Assembly: GCA_023404675.1 (NCBI GenBank)
Contig: JAEYAW010000012.1
Span: 1-37,194, forward strand
Length of the DNA stretch: 37,194 nucleotides
Origin: Pseudomonadota bacterium
GTDB lineage: Bacteria > Pseudomonadota > Alphaproteobacteria > Rhizobiales > Xanthobacteraceae
Reading direction: 5' to 3'
The position numbers were made by a program, and so were the translations under genes. The notes beneath the pieces were generated by a model. The model was not told where the DNA came from. It did not search any database and saw nothing but the letters and a program-made list of their open reading frames with translations. Below, piece by piece: positions 1 through 7,920 of the stretch (its first letter is position 1; every line of letters starts with the position of its first letter).

Positions 1-1
1 C

Positions 2-211
2 GTCGGTTTCGCCGTTACTTCGTCCCGAAGCTGGCAATTGCGGATGGACTTCCCGGTCTGGACGGCGCGGATGCGGACACCTGCCGACAACGTCAAGGCA
101 ATCCGGGCGCTTCAAGCGGCGGCATCCGCCGAGACGCGAGCGCATTTTGCGATCGAGCCGGACGGCTCGTTCCTGCTCGACATCACGCTGATCGAAGCCG
201 CGGCAGCCTGA
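2..211 (+). CDS. Class I SAM-dependent methyltransferase, C-terminal fragment (cut by window edge)
   Basis: The reading frame is open from base 2 to the TGA at 209-211 and gives about 69 residues. The text (MDFPVWTARMRTPADNV..., ...FAIEPDGSFLLDITL) resembles the C-terminal tail typical of class I SAM-dependent methyltransferases. The AdoMet-binding core lies outside the window, so substrate and exact family cannot be set. It ends 5 nt before the next methyltransferase, so the two are probably co-transcribed. Confidence 0.6.
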   Translation, partial: VGFAVTSSRSWQLRMDFPVWTARMRTPADNVKAIRALQAAASAETRAHFAIEPDGSFLLDITLIEAAAA

Positions 212-216
212 CGATC

Positions 217-921
217 ATGACCGCATCCGCCGCCAAATTCGACGCCACGCGCGCCGGCGAATATGCTGAGCAGAGCCGCATCGCGCTCGCCGGCTACGAC
301 GCCTGCCATGAGCTTGCCGCCTGTCTCCTGTCGGCGGATCTCGGCGAGAGCCTGGACCGACGGATCCTGGTCGTCGGCGCGGGCGGAACGGCGCAGGAGA
401 TCCTCGTCGCCGGCAAGCTTCGGCCGAGCTGGCGCTTCCTTGCGGTCGATCCCTCCCCGCCGATGCTGGCCGGGGCCATTGCATCCGTCGAGGCCGCCGG
501 TCTTAGCCATCTGACGACCTGGCACTCCGGCTATGTCGACGAACTGCCGGTAGACAACCGCTTCGATGCTGTGACCGTTATCGGCGTTCTCCATCATCTT
601 CGCGGACGCGAGGCGAAGCTTGCTCTGCTGCGCGCGGTCGCGGCGCGGCTTCACCCCGGCGGTACGCTCATTCTCGCCTGCAATCGCGGCGCCTATGCCG
701 AAAACCTGCTCTTCCTGAAGGCCTGGGGCGAGCGGTGGCGGATGGCGGGCGCTTCACCGGAAGAGGTCGAGGTGAAGCGCGGCAAGATTCTGCAAGGCGC
801 TGATCCGCCCGGGTCGGATGCTGCGGTCGAAAGCCTTCTCGCGGAGACCGGCTTCGAGCAGCCGCGTCTCTTCTTCTCGAGCCTGTTCTGGGGCTCCTGG
901 ATCGCGAGGCGTAGCGCATGA
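217..921 (+). CDS. Class I SAM-dependent methyltransferase
   Basis: This 234-residue protein has a Rossmann-type AdoMet fold. Motif I is ILVVGAGGTAQEI near residue 50, an acidic residue ends strand 2 (FLAVDPSPPML), and a post-motif-II strand reads FDAVTVIGVLHHL followed by LHPGGTLIL. The overall look is of a soluble small-molecule methyltransferase; the substrate is unknown. It follows another methyltransferase fragment by 5 nt, and its stop overlaps the next start (ATGA), so the three genes form an operon. Function beyond methyl transfer is not claimed. Confidence 0.8.
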   Translation: MTASAAKFDATRAGEYAEQSRIALAGYDACHELAACLLSADLGESLDRRILVVGAGGTAQEILVAGKLRPSWRFLAVDPSPPMLAGAIASVEAAGLSHLTTWHSGYVDELPVDNRFDAVTVIGVLHHLRGREAKLALLRAVAARLHPGGTLILACNRGAYAENLLFLKAWGERWRMAGASPEEVEVKRGKILQGADPPGSDAAVESLLAETGFEQPRLFFSSLFWGSWIARRSA

Positions 922-1346
922 GCGAACGAGACGAGCCAGAAGCTGTGGCGCCTATACGGCACCACGTGGTGATGACGCGAGCCGCCATGATGGCTTTCGC
1001 CGAGGGCTGGATCGCCGCATGGAACGGACGCGACGTTGAAGCGGTACTGAGTCATTTCCGCGACGATGCCGTCTTCGTCAGTCCGGTCGCAGCCAAATAT
1101 GTCGGCTCGTCTCGCATTGAGGGGAAAACCGCCCTCGCCGCCTATTGGCGTTCGGCACTTGACAAGCTGACCACGCTTGCGTTCACACTCGACCGCGCGA
1201 CATGGGATCCTGTCCGACGAGAGCTCAACGTGATCTACGAGGCCGATCTGAACGGACAGCGTCGCCGGGCCTGCGAACTCATGATCTTCGACGAGCTCGG
1301 CGAGCAGATCCAGGGCGAGGCTTTCTACGGGGCGGAGCTTCCATAG
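918..1346 (+). CDS. NTF2-like / SnoaL-like small protein
   Basis: The protein has 142 residues, or about 124 if it starts at the in-frame ATG at 972. It shows the NTF2-like pattern: an N-terminal helix (AEGWIAAWNGRDVEAVLSHF), then DDAVFVSP, a substrate-pocket region with alternating strands, and a C-terminal strand ending EAFYGAELP. Such cone-shaped folds bind or turn over small hydrophobic molecules or act as partner subunits. Its ATG overlaps the methyltransferase stop, which argues for translational coupling and a shared small-molecule pathway. The role is an inference. Confidence 0.7.
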   Translation: MSERDEPEAVAPIRHHVVMTRAAMMAFAEGWIAAWNGRDVEAVLSHFRDDAVFVSPVAAKYVGSSRIEGKTALAAYWRSALDKLTTLAFTLDRATWDPVRRELNVIYEADLNGQRRRACELMIFDELGEQIQGEAFYGAELP

Positions 1347-1367
1347 TCTCCCGTCTCATCTCGTCCG

Positions 1368-1480
1368 GCACCCCCACCAGCAGCCGGCTTCTCGACCGGC
1401 TTCGAGCGCGAGCAGCCAGCCGGATCGAGGGCCGGCACATCTTTGCGATCGTCTCGCGGCTCAGTCCGAACAATCCCGTG
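1368..1480 (-). pseudogene. Possible IS21-family istA N-terminal remnant
   Basis: On the minus strand one frame reads LFGLSRETIAKMCR, like the helix-turn-helix of IS21 IstA transposases. After a frame change it continues with SRSKPVEKPAAGG, like the segment that follows in IstA. No other part of the element or terminal repeats were found. The stretch lies between the NTF2-like gene and the relaxase end. It is a short and uncertain match. Confidence 0.3.
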
Positions 1481-1590
1481 TTTTGGCCCGAGCTGAACGT
1501 CTCGCAGGTCTCGTCGCCAATTTTGGACCTTGCCGCGGCGCCAGGCGCGAGAACACCATAGGCCCGGTGACGTTCGACGTTTCTGGACAA

Positions 1591-3930
1591 CTACGTCATC
1601 CGCTGCGGTTTCGTCGACTGAGCCTGGGCCCCCTCGCTGGCTTCGATCTCACGAATGATTTGCTCTTGTTCGGCACGCAGCTGCGCGAGCGCATCGGTCT
1701 GAAGCAGCGTCGGCGACAGGCGGTCGGCCGGATGTTGCGCGAGCGATGCTGCTGCCTCGCGCGCCGCCGCCGCTTCCCGTGTCTCCTGCGCTGCTGACTT
1801 CTGCGCGCCGGCGACGATCGCCCGCTCGGCGCGGAGCTCGCGCTGGGTCGTCGGGTCGATGCCGACCGTGGCTTCCTCCCGACGCTCAGCGGCAATCGCG
1901 CGATCTGCCAATCTCGCGGCCGCAGCGGCCTCACGCTCTTCACGCTGCTGAATTCCGCTCGCCCGCTCGATGAGCCTGTCGGCATTGGCACCGGCGATCG
2001 CCTCGACTTCGGCGCGCGTCATCTGCTGGATGCCGTGTTCTGAAGCTCGCTGCAGGTCGACGCGGTTTGCGAGCGTCTCGAGATATCGCGATGAGGCCTC
2101 GCGAAATTGCTGTTTCGTCTCGCCGTCCAGCAGGTCGCTCGTTCGCGACACCGCGTCGTTCATAAGGCGCAGATCCTTTGCCATCTGCTCCGATGTCACT
2201 GCCATGGTCGAGTTCTCCTTCGTCAGCTGCTCCACGCGTTTCCCGATCGTCTGCACGATAGACCCGACCGTCTGGGCCATGAGCAGGCGCTCGAGCATGT
2301 CCTTTGCTTGCGGGTTCGCCGGCTGCTCGGCCGCAACCGTCCGCCAGGCCTGAACGCCCTCGTTCACGAGCTTCAGGTCCTGCGCCGTCACGGGCAGGCG
2401 AATTGGATTTGTCCGCGCGACCGCGATCCGCTGCCGGGCATTGTCGATGAGCCGCCGATTGGCTGGATCCGCGGCATAGGCGCGATCGCTTGCCTCTCGT
2501 GTCGGCCGCGGCCGATCCGCCGCTTCGACGATCGCCTTGTCCTTGGGGCCGTAGCTTTGCGACGACGCGCGCTCGCGCGCGGATGTCGCGACGATCTTGA
2601 GACCTTCCGCCTGCGCATGCTGGGCATAGACCTGGCGCCATTCGCTGAAGGTCTCTCGGCTCGGATGCAGCTTCTGCCCGGACTCGCTTTTGACCGCGAC
2701 GACGGCGTGGACGTGGACATGGCCGTCGGCCTCCTTGTCGGTGTGGACGCCGAATATGAACTTGTGATCGGCAAAACGATCTTGCAAGAACGCGCGGGCA
2801 GCCCGCGTCAGCGCGCCAACGTCCGTCCCGGCCTTCGCCGACACGATCAGATGCATGGTATCACGCGAGGATTGCGAGCGGAGCGTGGCTCCCCATTCTC
2901 GCGCCGCGGTCCTGGTCTCGGCGACATTGGCGATCGCGCGGCCACGATCGTCGGTCGCAGGCCCTTTCTCGATCAGCTTATTCAGCCGATAGGTAACGCC
3001 GTCGCGGCCATGGCTCGTGGCGCCCGGAGCGATGGCGATTGTGTCCGGCGCCAAGCCGGTGGCTACCGTTATCCGCTCCTTCGCGCGCGCTTCCGACGCC
3101 AGATCGAGCCGCTTCCGGGTGAAACCCCTGCCCTCTTCTCCGACGCGCTCTTCCCGAACCCGGAAGCGCTCCTTGCCCGCTCCAGCCATTGCTGTGACGA
3201 TGCGCGCTTCGAGCTCGCCCTTCTGCGTGACGTCGAGGCGATAAGCATACCGGTGGCCTTCGAATCCCGCCGCGATCGCCTTCTCGTAGGTTTCCCTGCC
3301 CTCGGTCGTGTCGGCGACCCCCTGCAGGGACAAGCGCACGGCGCCGACGTCGTGGCTCTCGGCCCGCTTGGCGAAGTTGGTCGACCAGGCCTTGATCTCG
3401 TCGGCGACGGCTTGGCGATCGGCGAGGATCCGCCCGTCATACGTTTCGAGCGCGACATCCTCGCGCTGAACATATTGGCCGGTCGCCGTCGCGCGGGCGA
3501 CTCCACGGGCATAGGACACCACCTTGATCACGGCGGGCTGGTAGCCGGCCGCCAGCTGACGAGCCCGGCCGACCGCCTCGCCCTGCCCCGCCGCGCGCGC
3601 GCCTCCTCCGCCAGGACCGCCGCCTCCCGCGACCTGACCGGGTTTCGAGCCCGACGGTGCCGACGTCCCTCCTCCGCCTCCGCCACCGCCGGCCGAGGTC
3701 GGCAGGAGCCGCGTCCGCTCCTCATCCCGGCCGCCGGTGATCGTCGTCCCGCGGATGATCTCCTGCGCGGTCGGCGCCTTGGGGAGCGGCGCGACGCGAC
3801 CGCGACGGGCGCGTAACTCGTCGTCGAGACCAAGCGATCGCCGCCGCCGCGTCTCGCCGGCATCACTGACCGCGCGACGCGCGGCCTCGACCAGCTCAAC
3901 CCACCAGGCGATCTGCGCGTCCCGGTTCAT
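1591..3930 (-). CDS. MOBP-type relaxase / mobilization nuclease
   Basis: This 779-residue protein would nick oriT and carry the transferred strand in conjugation. After a glycine-rich linker (about residues 78-115) comes a relaxase domain with the start QPAVIKVVSYARG, a candidate catalytic tyrosine in TATGQYVQRED near residue 150, and a metal-binding motif HTDKEADGHVHVHAVV near residue 400 (the HxDx..HxH class seen in VirD2/MOBP enzymes). The long C-terminal half is Ala/Glu/Arg-rich and helical. Its start overlaps the mobC stop by 4 nt, and a P-type nic-like site lies upstream of mobC. No mating-pore genes are seen in the window, so transfer probably needs other genes. Confidence 0.85.
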   Translation of the reverse strand: MNRDAQIAWWVELVEAARRAVSDAGETRRRRSLGLDDELRARRGRVAPLPKAPTAQEIIRGTTITGGRDEERTRLLPTSAGGGGGGGGTSAPSGSKPGQVAGGGGPGGGGARAAGQGEAVGRARQLAAGYQPAVIKVVSYARGVARATATGQYVQREDVALETYDGRILADRQAVADEIKAWSTNFAKRAESHDVGAVRLSLQGVADTTEGRETYEKAIAAGFEGHRYAYRLDVTQKGELEARIVTAMAGAGKERFRVREERVGEEGRGFTRKRLDLASEARAKERITVATGLAPDTIAIAPGATSHGRDGVTYRLNKLIEKGPATDDRGRAIANVAETRTAAREWGATLRSQSSRDTMHLIVSAKAGTDVGALTRAARAFLQDRFADHKFIFGVHTDKEADGHVHVHAVVAVKSESGQKLHPSRETFSEWRQVYAQHAQAEGLKIVATSARERASSQSYGPKDKAIVEAADRPRPTREASDRAYAADPANRRLIDNARQRIAVARTNPIRLPVTAQDLKLVNEGVQAWRTVAAEQPANPQAKDMLERLLMAQTVGSIVQTIGKRVEQLTKENSTMAVTSEQMAKDLRLMNDAVSRTSDLLDGETKQQFREASSRYLETLANRVDLQRASEHGIQQMTRAEVEAIAGANADRLIERASGIQQREEREAAAAARLADRAIAAERREEATVGIDPTTQRELRAERAIVAGAQKSAAQETREAAAAREAAASLAQHPADRLSPTLLQTDALAQLRAEQEQIIREIEASEGAQAQSTKPQRMT

Positions 3931-4355
3931 CGCTGCTCCCGTCCAGAGAGCTCGGCCGGCAACGAGAGTCGGGCCTCGCGTCGCAGCTTGGACCCATAGG
4001 CGATCGTGATTTCAGTGAGCTCGTCGTTGATCGCCGAGACGATCTCGTGCAGGCCGCGCCACACCGGCTCGGTGTCTTCGATCCGGACCGCCTGGCCGCG
4101 ATGGATGGCCTTGAGGACCTGCGAGAGGTTTCGGCCGACCATGCGGACCTGGCTCGCGAGCTGGACGACGGCGCGGGTATTCTCGGCCGACAGGGCAGGA
4201 CCCGCCTGCACCGATGCGCGGATCAACCGGCGCACGACCTCGGCCTTGGGCAATCCGAACAGCGCGACGGCTTCCTGGAGCCGCTGCTCATCGAGCTCCG
4301 ACAGCTCGGTCCGAAGCCTCGGCTTGCGTCGCGGTGCCTTCTCGGAGCGGGCCAT
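3927..4355 (-). CDS. mobC: MobC-like relaxosome accessory protein
   Basis: This small basic protein (142 residues) has an N-terminal ribbon-helix-helix-like segment (LRTELSELDEQRLQEAVALFGLPKAEVVRRLIRASVQ). The conserved MobC core follows: VQLASQVRMVGRNLSQVLKAIHRG. MobC proteins bind oriT and help the relaxase reach the nic site. It is the first gene of the mob operon (ATGA overlap with the relaxase), and the candidate oriT lies 100-150 nt upstream of its start. Confidence 0.8.
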   Translation of the reverse strand: MARSEKAPRRKPRLRTELSELDEQRLQEAVALFGLPKAEVVRRLIRASVQAGPALSAENTRAVVQLASQVRMVGRNLSQVLKAIHRGQAVRIEDTEPVWRGLHEIVSAINDELTEITIAYGSKLRREARLSLPAELSGREQR

Positions 4356-4440
4356 CGGCTCTCCCCTTCCCTTCCGTTTGCAAGGCTCGGCGGCCGTTAG
4401 GCCGGAGCCAAGGCGTAGGCATCGACCCGATGACCACGAA

Positions 4441-4510
4441 GGCGCGTCAGCGCCCTTCGGCTGCCTTCAGCAGCCGTCCCCCGGTTTGGCCCACAAACCG
4501 GTATCTTGTC
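4441..4510 (+). other. Candidate oriT with P-type nic site
   Basis: Three adjacent hairpins are visible: GGCGC/GCGCC (4441-4454), CGGCTGC/GCAGCCG (4458-4476) and CCGGTTTG/CAAACCGG (4481-4501). Immediately after the last arm comes TATCTTG|TC (4502-4510), which fits the IncP/VirD2 nic consensus YATCYTG|Y, with the nick expected between 4508 and 4509 on the plus strand. An inverted repeat next to the nic site is the usual layout for MOBP oriTs. With this polarity the replication genes would enter first and the mob genes last. Confidence 0.6.
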
Positions 4511-4819
4511 AACCAATATCTATTAAACCGTATGTAAGACTTCGCGCATGAAGAGCGCTCGCGTCTGGACAGCCGTCCCTTGAACCCGAAGGCCCGCTTG
4601 GCGCACAGCGCCCCGTTAAGACCGCAATGACGAATTACCGTAACGGCGCAACACTGCAACGCATTGCTCCGACAATAATGCACTACCGCACGAATGCGCT
4701 CCCGCCAGCACCGCATTGGCGACATCACGTACTACGGCAACTCGCTAGAACGACAATGCCGTATCAACGCATTACCTGAACACCGCATCAAGGCTTTCCG
4801 GTACTTCCGGAATGACGAA
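4511..4819. repeat. Non-coding region with CA(A/C)CGCAT repeats, candidate centromere for the downstream par operon
   Basis: No gene is seen between oriT and parA. The motif CAACGCATT or CACCGCAT(T/C) occurs at 4657-4665, 4709-4717, 4765-4773 and 4781-4789, with imperfect inverted copies near 4693 and 4754. AATGACGAATT also occurs twice (about 4625 and 4811). Type Ib partition systems usually keep their centromere repeats upstream of parA, so this is a reasonable candidate binding site for the RHH protein at 5589. The spacing is irregular, so the assignment is tentative. Confidence 0.35.
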
Positions 4820-4848
4820 TTGCAGCACAGCCATATGTATATTATAAT
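4820..4848 (+). promoter_or_regulatory. Sigma-70-like promoter of the parA-RHH operon
   Basis: TTGCAG (4820-4825), a 17-nt spacer and a perfect TATAAT (4843-4848) sit upstream of parA. The predicted transcript start near 4855 leaves about 36 nt of leader. The -10 overlaps TAATGTATG (4845-4853), which recurs at 7955-7963. Confidence 0.6.
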
Positions 4849-4890
4849 GTATGTTGATTGCTGTTAGAGCGAGCGACGGAGGGCTTGACG

Positions 4891-5592
4891 GTGCCGAGTA
4901 TATTCGCAGTGGCGAACCCAAAAGGCGGGAGCGGCAAGACCACGGTTGCGATCATTCTCGCTGGTGAGTTCGCGAAGCATGGCTACTCCGCCGCGATCGT
5001 CGACGCCGATCCGCAGGGCTCTTCATACCAGTGGCATGCTTCCTCCGTCGCGCGGGGGTTGAGCCCGCAGGGCGTCGATCTGGTCCGCGCCCCCGACGAA
5101 TCCGCATTGGTTCAAGCCGTCGAACGCCTGGCCGGTTACGACGTTGTGGTGATCGACACGCCCGGCTATTACGGCGAGGTACTGATCCAGTCGGCGCTCC
5201 GGGCCGACCTCGTCGTGTTGCCGTGCAAGGTACATACGTTCGATGCGTCGCAGGTCGTGCGGACCCTTCGCAATCTCGAGCAGCACGCCGCCGCGGCACA
5301 GCTGCCGATGAGCCAGCATCGGGTTCTATTCAATGAATACGACAGCCTCGACCGCAACACGCGACCCCTCCGCGAGGTCGTGGCCTACCTCGACTCCGAG
5401 CACGTGCCGGTCTGCTCGACGGCGCTCTACCGGCGTGTGACCTACCGCACGATGACAAGCGGCTTCGGAACACTTTACCAGATGAGCGACAGGGACGAGT
5501 CGGTGCGCAAGGCCCGCTACAATGCCGATCAGGTCGTCCGCGAGTTGCTCGCAGCGAGCCAGGGCGCGGCGACCGGCGAGCCGGTCGCATGA
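4891..5592 (+). CDS. parA: ParA-family partition ATPase (small, type Ib)
   Basis: From the GTG at 4891 the protein has 233 residues. The GTG is chosen because GGAGGG lies at 4878-4883, 7 nt upstream; a longer TTG start at 4858 is less likely. A deviant Walker A (KGGSGKTT, residues 11-18) starts almost at the N-terminus, so there is no N-terminal HTH, as in type Ib ParA/MinD proteins. Walker A' and B regions read VDADPQGSS and DVVVIDTPG. The protein would segregate the plasmid by ATP-dependent nucleoid binding. The stop overlaps the start of the RHH gene (ATGA), a classical parA-parB arrangement. Confidence 0.85.
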   Translation: MPSIFAVANPKGGSGKTTVAIILAGEFAKHGYSAAIVDADPQGSSYQWHASSVARGLSPQGVDLVRAPDESALVQAVERLAGYDVVVIDTPGYYGEVLIQSALRADLVVLPCKVHTFDASQVVRTLRNLEQHAAAAQLPMSQHRVLFNEYDSLDRNTRPLREVVAYLDSEHVPVCSTALYRRVTYRTMTSGFGTLYQMSDRDESVRKARYNADQVVRELLAASQGAATGEPVA

Positions 5593-6014
5593 GCGACGGA
5601 GCTCCCAGCGAGAAGTCTGACCGGCCTCCCCTTCCCCGCGATGCGTTCCGCGCCCAGCGCGCAGTCGCGCCGGCCTCTCAAAAACCTGTCCTTCAGCCCG
5701 TGGTCGTCACTCCTGCCTACGACGATCCCGTTACGCCGGCGCCGGCGCCAGGCAGATCGCCATCGCAAGCCGCCAATTCTATCTCATCCAAGCGAGGGGA
5801 GCGGCCACCACGAAATCGCGAGCGCAATCCGTTCGAGGCTTATGGCGAACGCGCCTCGTCGCGGCCCTACGCGCTTCGCCTTCCCGATCCAATCGACCTG
5901 GTGCTCCGCCAGCTTGCCGCCGAGCAACGCACGCAGCCGCTGCGCATTGTCGACCGCGCCCTCTATGATCTTTTCAAGCGGCTCGGTCGATTGCCGCCCG
6001 CCGACGACTCGTAG
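5589..6014 (+). CDS. Small ribbon-helix-helix-like partition partner (ParB/ParG analogue)
   Basis: This 141-residue protein starts inside the parA stop (ATGA). The N-terminal half is disordered and rich in Pro, Ala and Ser. The C-terminal part (about residues 95-137, YALRLPDPIDLVLRQLAAEQ, then TQPLRIVDRALYDLFKRLG) has the strand-helix-helix pattern of RHH DNA-binding proteins. In type Ib partition systems the gene after a short parA encodes such a centromere-binding protein, which also represses the operon. The role is inferred from position and pattern; no family is firmly recognised. Confidence 0.6.
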   Translation: MSDGAPSEKSDRPPLPRDAFRAQRAVAPASQKPVLQPVVVTPAYDDPVTPAPAPGRSPSQAANSISSKRGERPPRNRERNPFEAYGERASSRPYALRLPDPIDLVLRQLAAEQRTQPLRIVDRALYDLFKRLGRLPPADDS

Positions 6015-6054
6015 TCGCCATTGTGAAAGAGGCGTCACGAAGCACGAATCGCTG

Positions 6055-7287
6055 CTACGCGCTGTCGTCCGGGAAGGAAGGTCCTGCAGGTGTCTTCATC
6101 TCTGCTGGATCCTTTCCACGTTGCGCGCCGCGGAGAGCCATCAGCATAGGCCAGATAGAGAATTGGCCGGCTGCCGCACGTCGGGCGAGCGTCCTGAGGT
6201 AGCCGCCGGGATTTTTGATGCCGTTGCCGCGCTGGAGGATCAGCGCCAAGGTGACGCTCGCCGGCCCCTGCCCCATTGCAGCACAGGCCTCTTCCCACGC
6301 GCTTGGGCTGACGCCGAGAAGCGGGCGCACGATGACGGCGGCGTCCACCACGTCCCGTATCGTTCGTAGCCCGTGGCGGGCGTAGTCCACAAAATCAGGA
6401 CACGTCTCGGCGACGAGCCGGACAGGGACTGCTGATGCGACATCGCGCTCGATGTCGGGCTGGAATGCATTGCCGGCGCTTTCGGCGCCGGCTTTCGGCG
6501 TCGGGTTCGTTGCTATGGACGCATTTGCGGACGGTTCGCGTATTGGCCTTGTGGGTTCGATATGACTCTCAAGAATTTCGAGGATCCGCCCCGACAGCTC
6601 GACCAGCGCCGCGGCGAGCGGCTCGAGGGCAGCGCGGCACGGCGTGCGTGGTCGGCCGTCGATCAGCCCCAGGAATTCGTGATGCAGTGCTGGCCAGTCG
6701 GCATCGACGCCCCGTTCGACACCCAGCGCGAGCATCTTTGCGATGTCGCGGCGCGCGAGCGTGACCTGCTCGCGCAGCGCATCGAGAACATGTCGCTCCT
6801 CGACAGCGCGAGCGGCGAGTTCCGCAAGGTCGTCGACAGCCGCCACGAGCGGGCTGAGATCGAACCCGAATGCCAGCTCGATGTCGCCGCCTGCTGCGCG
6901 CCGAGCGTAGCGTTTGCCATTTGGGCTATCCCGACGCTGGATAAGACCCGATTTCACAAGAGCGGCAATATGCCTACGTAAGGTCGACGCAGGGATGCCG
7001 TGGGCGCGTAGCGAGAGCTCGCGATTTGATGGAAACACGACGAGATCAGTGGACCCGAGCGTGAGCACCGTGTCCGGGTGGAAGCTCAGCAGCGCATTCA
7101 GGACGGTCAGCGCGCGGTCGGAAAGGGCAAGGGCGGCCTTCGCTTCGCATGCGTGGCGAAACGTCTTCCATTTGTGGCAGGCCTTGCCGGGTTGGCACTG
7201 CCGAACGTCGCGTTGAATCCGAAGCGCGGCCGGGGACAGCGCGCCGCATCCAAAAGGGGCGATAGGATTGAAGCCAAGCATCTGCAT
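6055..7287 (-). CDS. repC: RepC plasmid replication initiator (stand-alone copy 1)
   Basis: This is a RepC-family initiator. The start at 7287 (MQMLGFNPIAPFGCGALSPA) gives about 410 residues, the usual RepC length. Marks are KWKTFRHACEAKAALALSDR, VLNALLSFHPDT, VVFPSNRELSLRAHGIPAST with a winged-helix LRRHIAALVKSGLIQRRDSPNGKRYARR, and the C-terminal LGVSPSAWEEACAAMGQGPA and NPGGYLRTL. It has no repA/repB directly upstream, and instead sits convergent to the type Ib par operon. It is clearly paralogous to the RepC at 9409-10641. A ctRNA-like transcript lies opposite its leader. Confidence 0.9.
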   Translation of the reverse strand: MQMLGFNPIAPFGCGALSPAALRIQRDVRQCQPGKACHKWKTFRHACEAKAALALSDRALTVLNALLSFHPDTVLTLGSTDLVVFPSNRELSLRAHGIPASTLRRHIAALVKSGLIQRRDSPNGKRYARRAAGGDIELAFGFDLSPLVAAVDDLAELAARAVEERHVLDALREQVTLARRDIAKMLALGVERGVDADWPALHHEFLGLIDGRPRTPCRAALEPLAAALVELSGRILEILESHIEPTRPIREPSANASIATNPTPKAGAESAGNAFQPDIERDVASAVPVRLVAETCPDFVDYARHGLRTIRDVVDAAVIVRPLLGVSPSAWEEACAAMGQGPASVTLALILQRGNGIKNPGGYLRTLARRAAAGQFSIWPMLMALRGAQRGKDPAEMKTPAGPSFPDDSA

Positions 7288-7351
7288 TCGCGTCCTCTCG
7301 TTGCGAGAGCGCGTGGCAAACAAAGACCGTGGCGTGAAAACGCTGAGTCTC

Positions 7352-7380
7352 TTGAACTGTCGGATCGCGCGAGCTAAGAT
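7352..7380 (+). promoter_or_regulatory. Promoter of antisense ctRNA opposite the repC1 leader
   Basis: TTGAAC (7352-7357), a spacer of exactly 17 nt and TAAGAT (7375-7380) form a good sigma-70-type promoter on the plus strand, reading against the repC leader. Confidence 0.6.
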
Positions 7381-7386
7381 GCCTTT

Positions 7387-7463
7387 GCGTTTGGAGGCCT
7401 CGCTGGCGATTGCCGTCGCCAGCCCGCTGACCCTCTTGAGAGACCCGGCTCTGCCGGGTTTTT
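7387..7463 (+). ncRNA. Predicted counter-transcribed RNA (incA-like) controlling repC1
   Basis: This transcript of about 77 nt, antisense to the repC1 leader, is predicted between the promoter at 7352-7380 and a terminator at 7443-7463. It folds into two stem-loops: CTGGCGA/TCGCCAG (7403-7422) and ACCCGGC/GCCGGGT (7443-7459) followed by TTTT. This matches the known architecture of ctRNAs in repABC plasmids, which attenuate repC expression and set incompatibility. Confidence 0.6.
7443..7463 (+). terminator. Rho-independent terminator of ctRNA 1
   Basis: A stem ACCCGGC/GCCGGGT with a 3-nt loop TCT is followed directly by a run of T on the plus strand (T7459-T7463). Confidence 0.75.
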
Positions 7464-7505
7464 CTTTGTCTGAACGCACTTCTCCTGGTTGAATCAGATC
7501 AGTAC

Positions 7506-7534
7506 ATTATATTGAATGTTAGTCGGCCGTCCAA
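7506..7534 (-). promoter_or_regulatory. Candidate promoter of repC1
   Basis: Read on the minus strand, TTGGAC (7534-7529), a 17-nt spacer and TATAAT (7511-7506) precede the repC1 leader, which is about 210 nt long. The -10 lies in an inverted repeat ACATT/AATGT (7504-7519) that could be an operator. Confidence 0.5.
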
Positions 7535-7590
7535 TATGTAGGCTGCGGCCGCATGGGTATCGTTCGGATCATGGTTCGGAGGGAAGGCTC

Positions 7591-7920
7591 ATGGCTGAGA
7601 AGTCATGCCGACGCAAAGCAGATCACGCAGCGAAGGGATGTTTGCTCATAGGAGCGTTTCAGTCGGGGCTCGAAGCACTGCGTCTCGAAGCACAGCTAAC
7701 CCGTGGAGAGTTCGCGAAAAGCCTAGGGATCCCGAGATCAAGCTACTTCCACCTGATGACGACAGCAGCGAATCCAAGCCTTAGTTACATTGAACTCATC
7801 GCGGAACGAGCGGGCGTCGACCCTCTGACCTTGTTGCGGAAGCGGACCTCGGACCGTCGGCACGGGGGCGACTCAATCGGCTCGATGAAGGGAAGCGCAT
7901 ATTCAAAGAATTTACGGTAG
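7591..7920 (+). CDS. XRE-like helix-turn-helix regulator
   Basis: The 109-residue protein starts at the ATG at 7591, with GGAGGG at 7578-7583. The central segment (LRLEAQLTRGEFAKSLGIPRSSYFHLMTT, then AANPSLSYIELIAERAGVDPLTLL) is a Cro/CI-type HTH with the usual five-helix order. It is divergent from repC1 and just upstream of a second, similar regulator, so it probably controls replication or its own promoter. The target is not shown by the sequence. Confidence 0.7.
   Translation: MAEKSCRRKADHAAKGCLLIGAFQSGLEALRLEAQLTRGEFAKSLGIPRSSYFHLMTTAANPSLSYIELIAERAGVDPLTLLRKRTSDRRHGGDSIGSMKGSAYSKNLR

Noticed and set aside
2107..3816. Long plus-strand open frame opposite the relaxase
   Set aside because: It is antisense to a clear relaxase with a metal-binding HxH motif; the frame is open only because of high GC. 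Its protein text has no family pattern.
4858..4890. Longer N-terminus for the short ParA from the TTG at 4858
   Set aside because: GGAGGG is ideally spaced before the GTG at 4891, and small ParA proteins begin right before the Walker A motif.
7288..7479. N-terminal extension of RepC1 up to 7479
   Set aside because: RepC proteins begin near the MQMLGFNP-type start; the extension overlaps the predicted ctRNA and terminator, and its text is not RepC-like.
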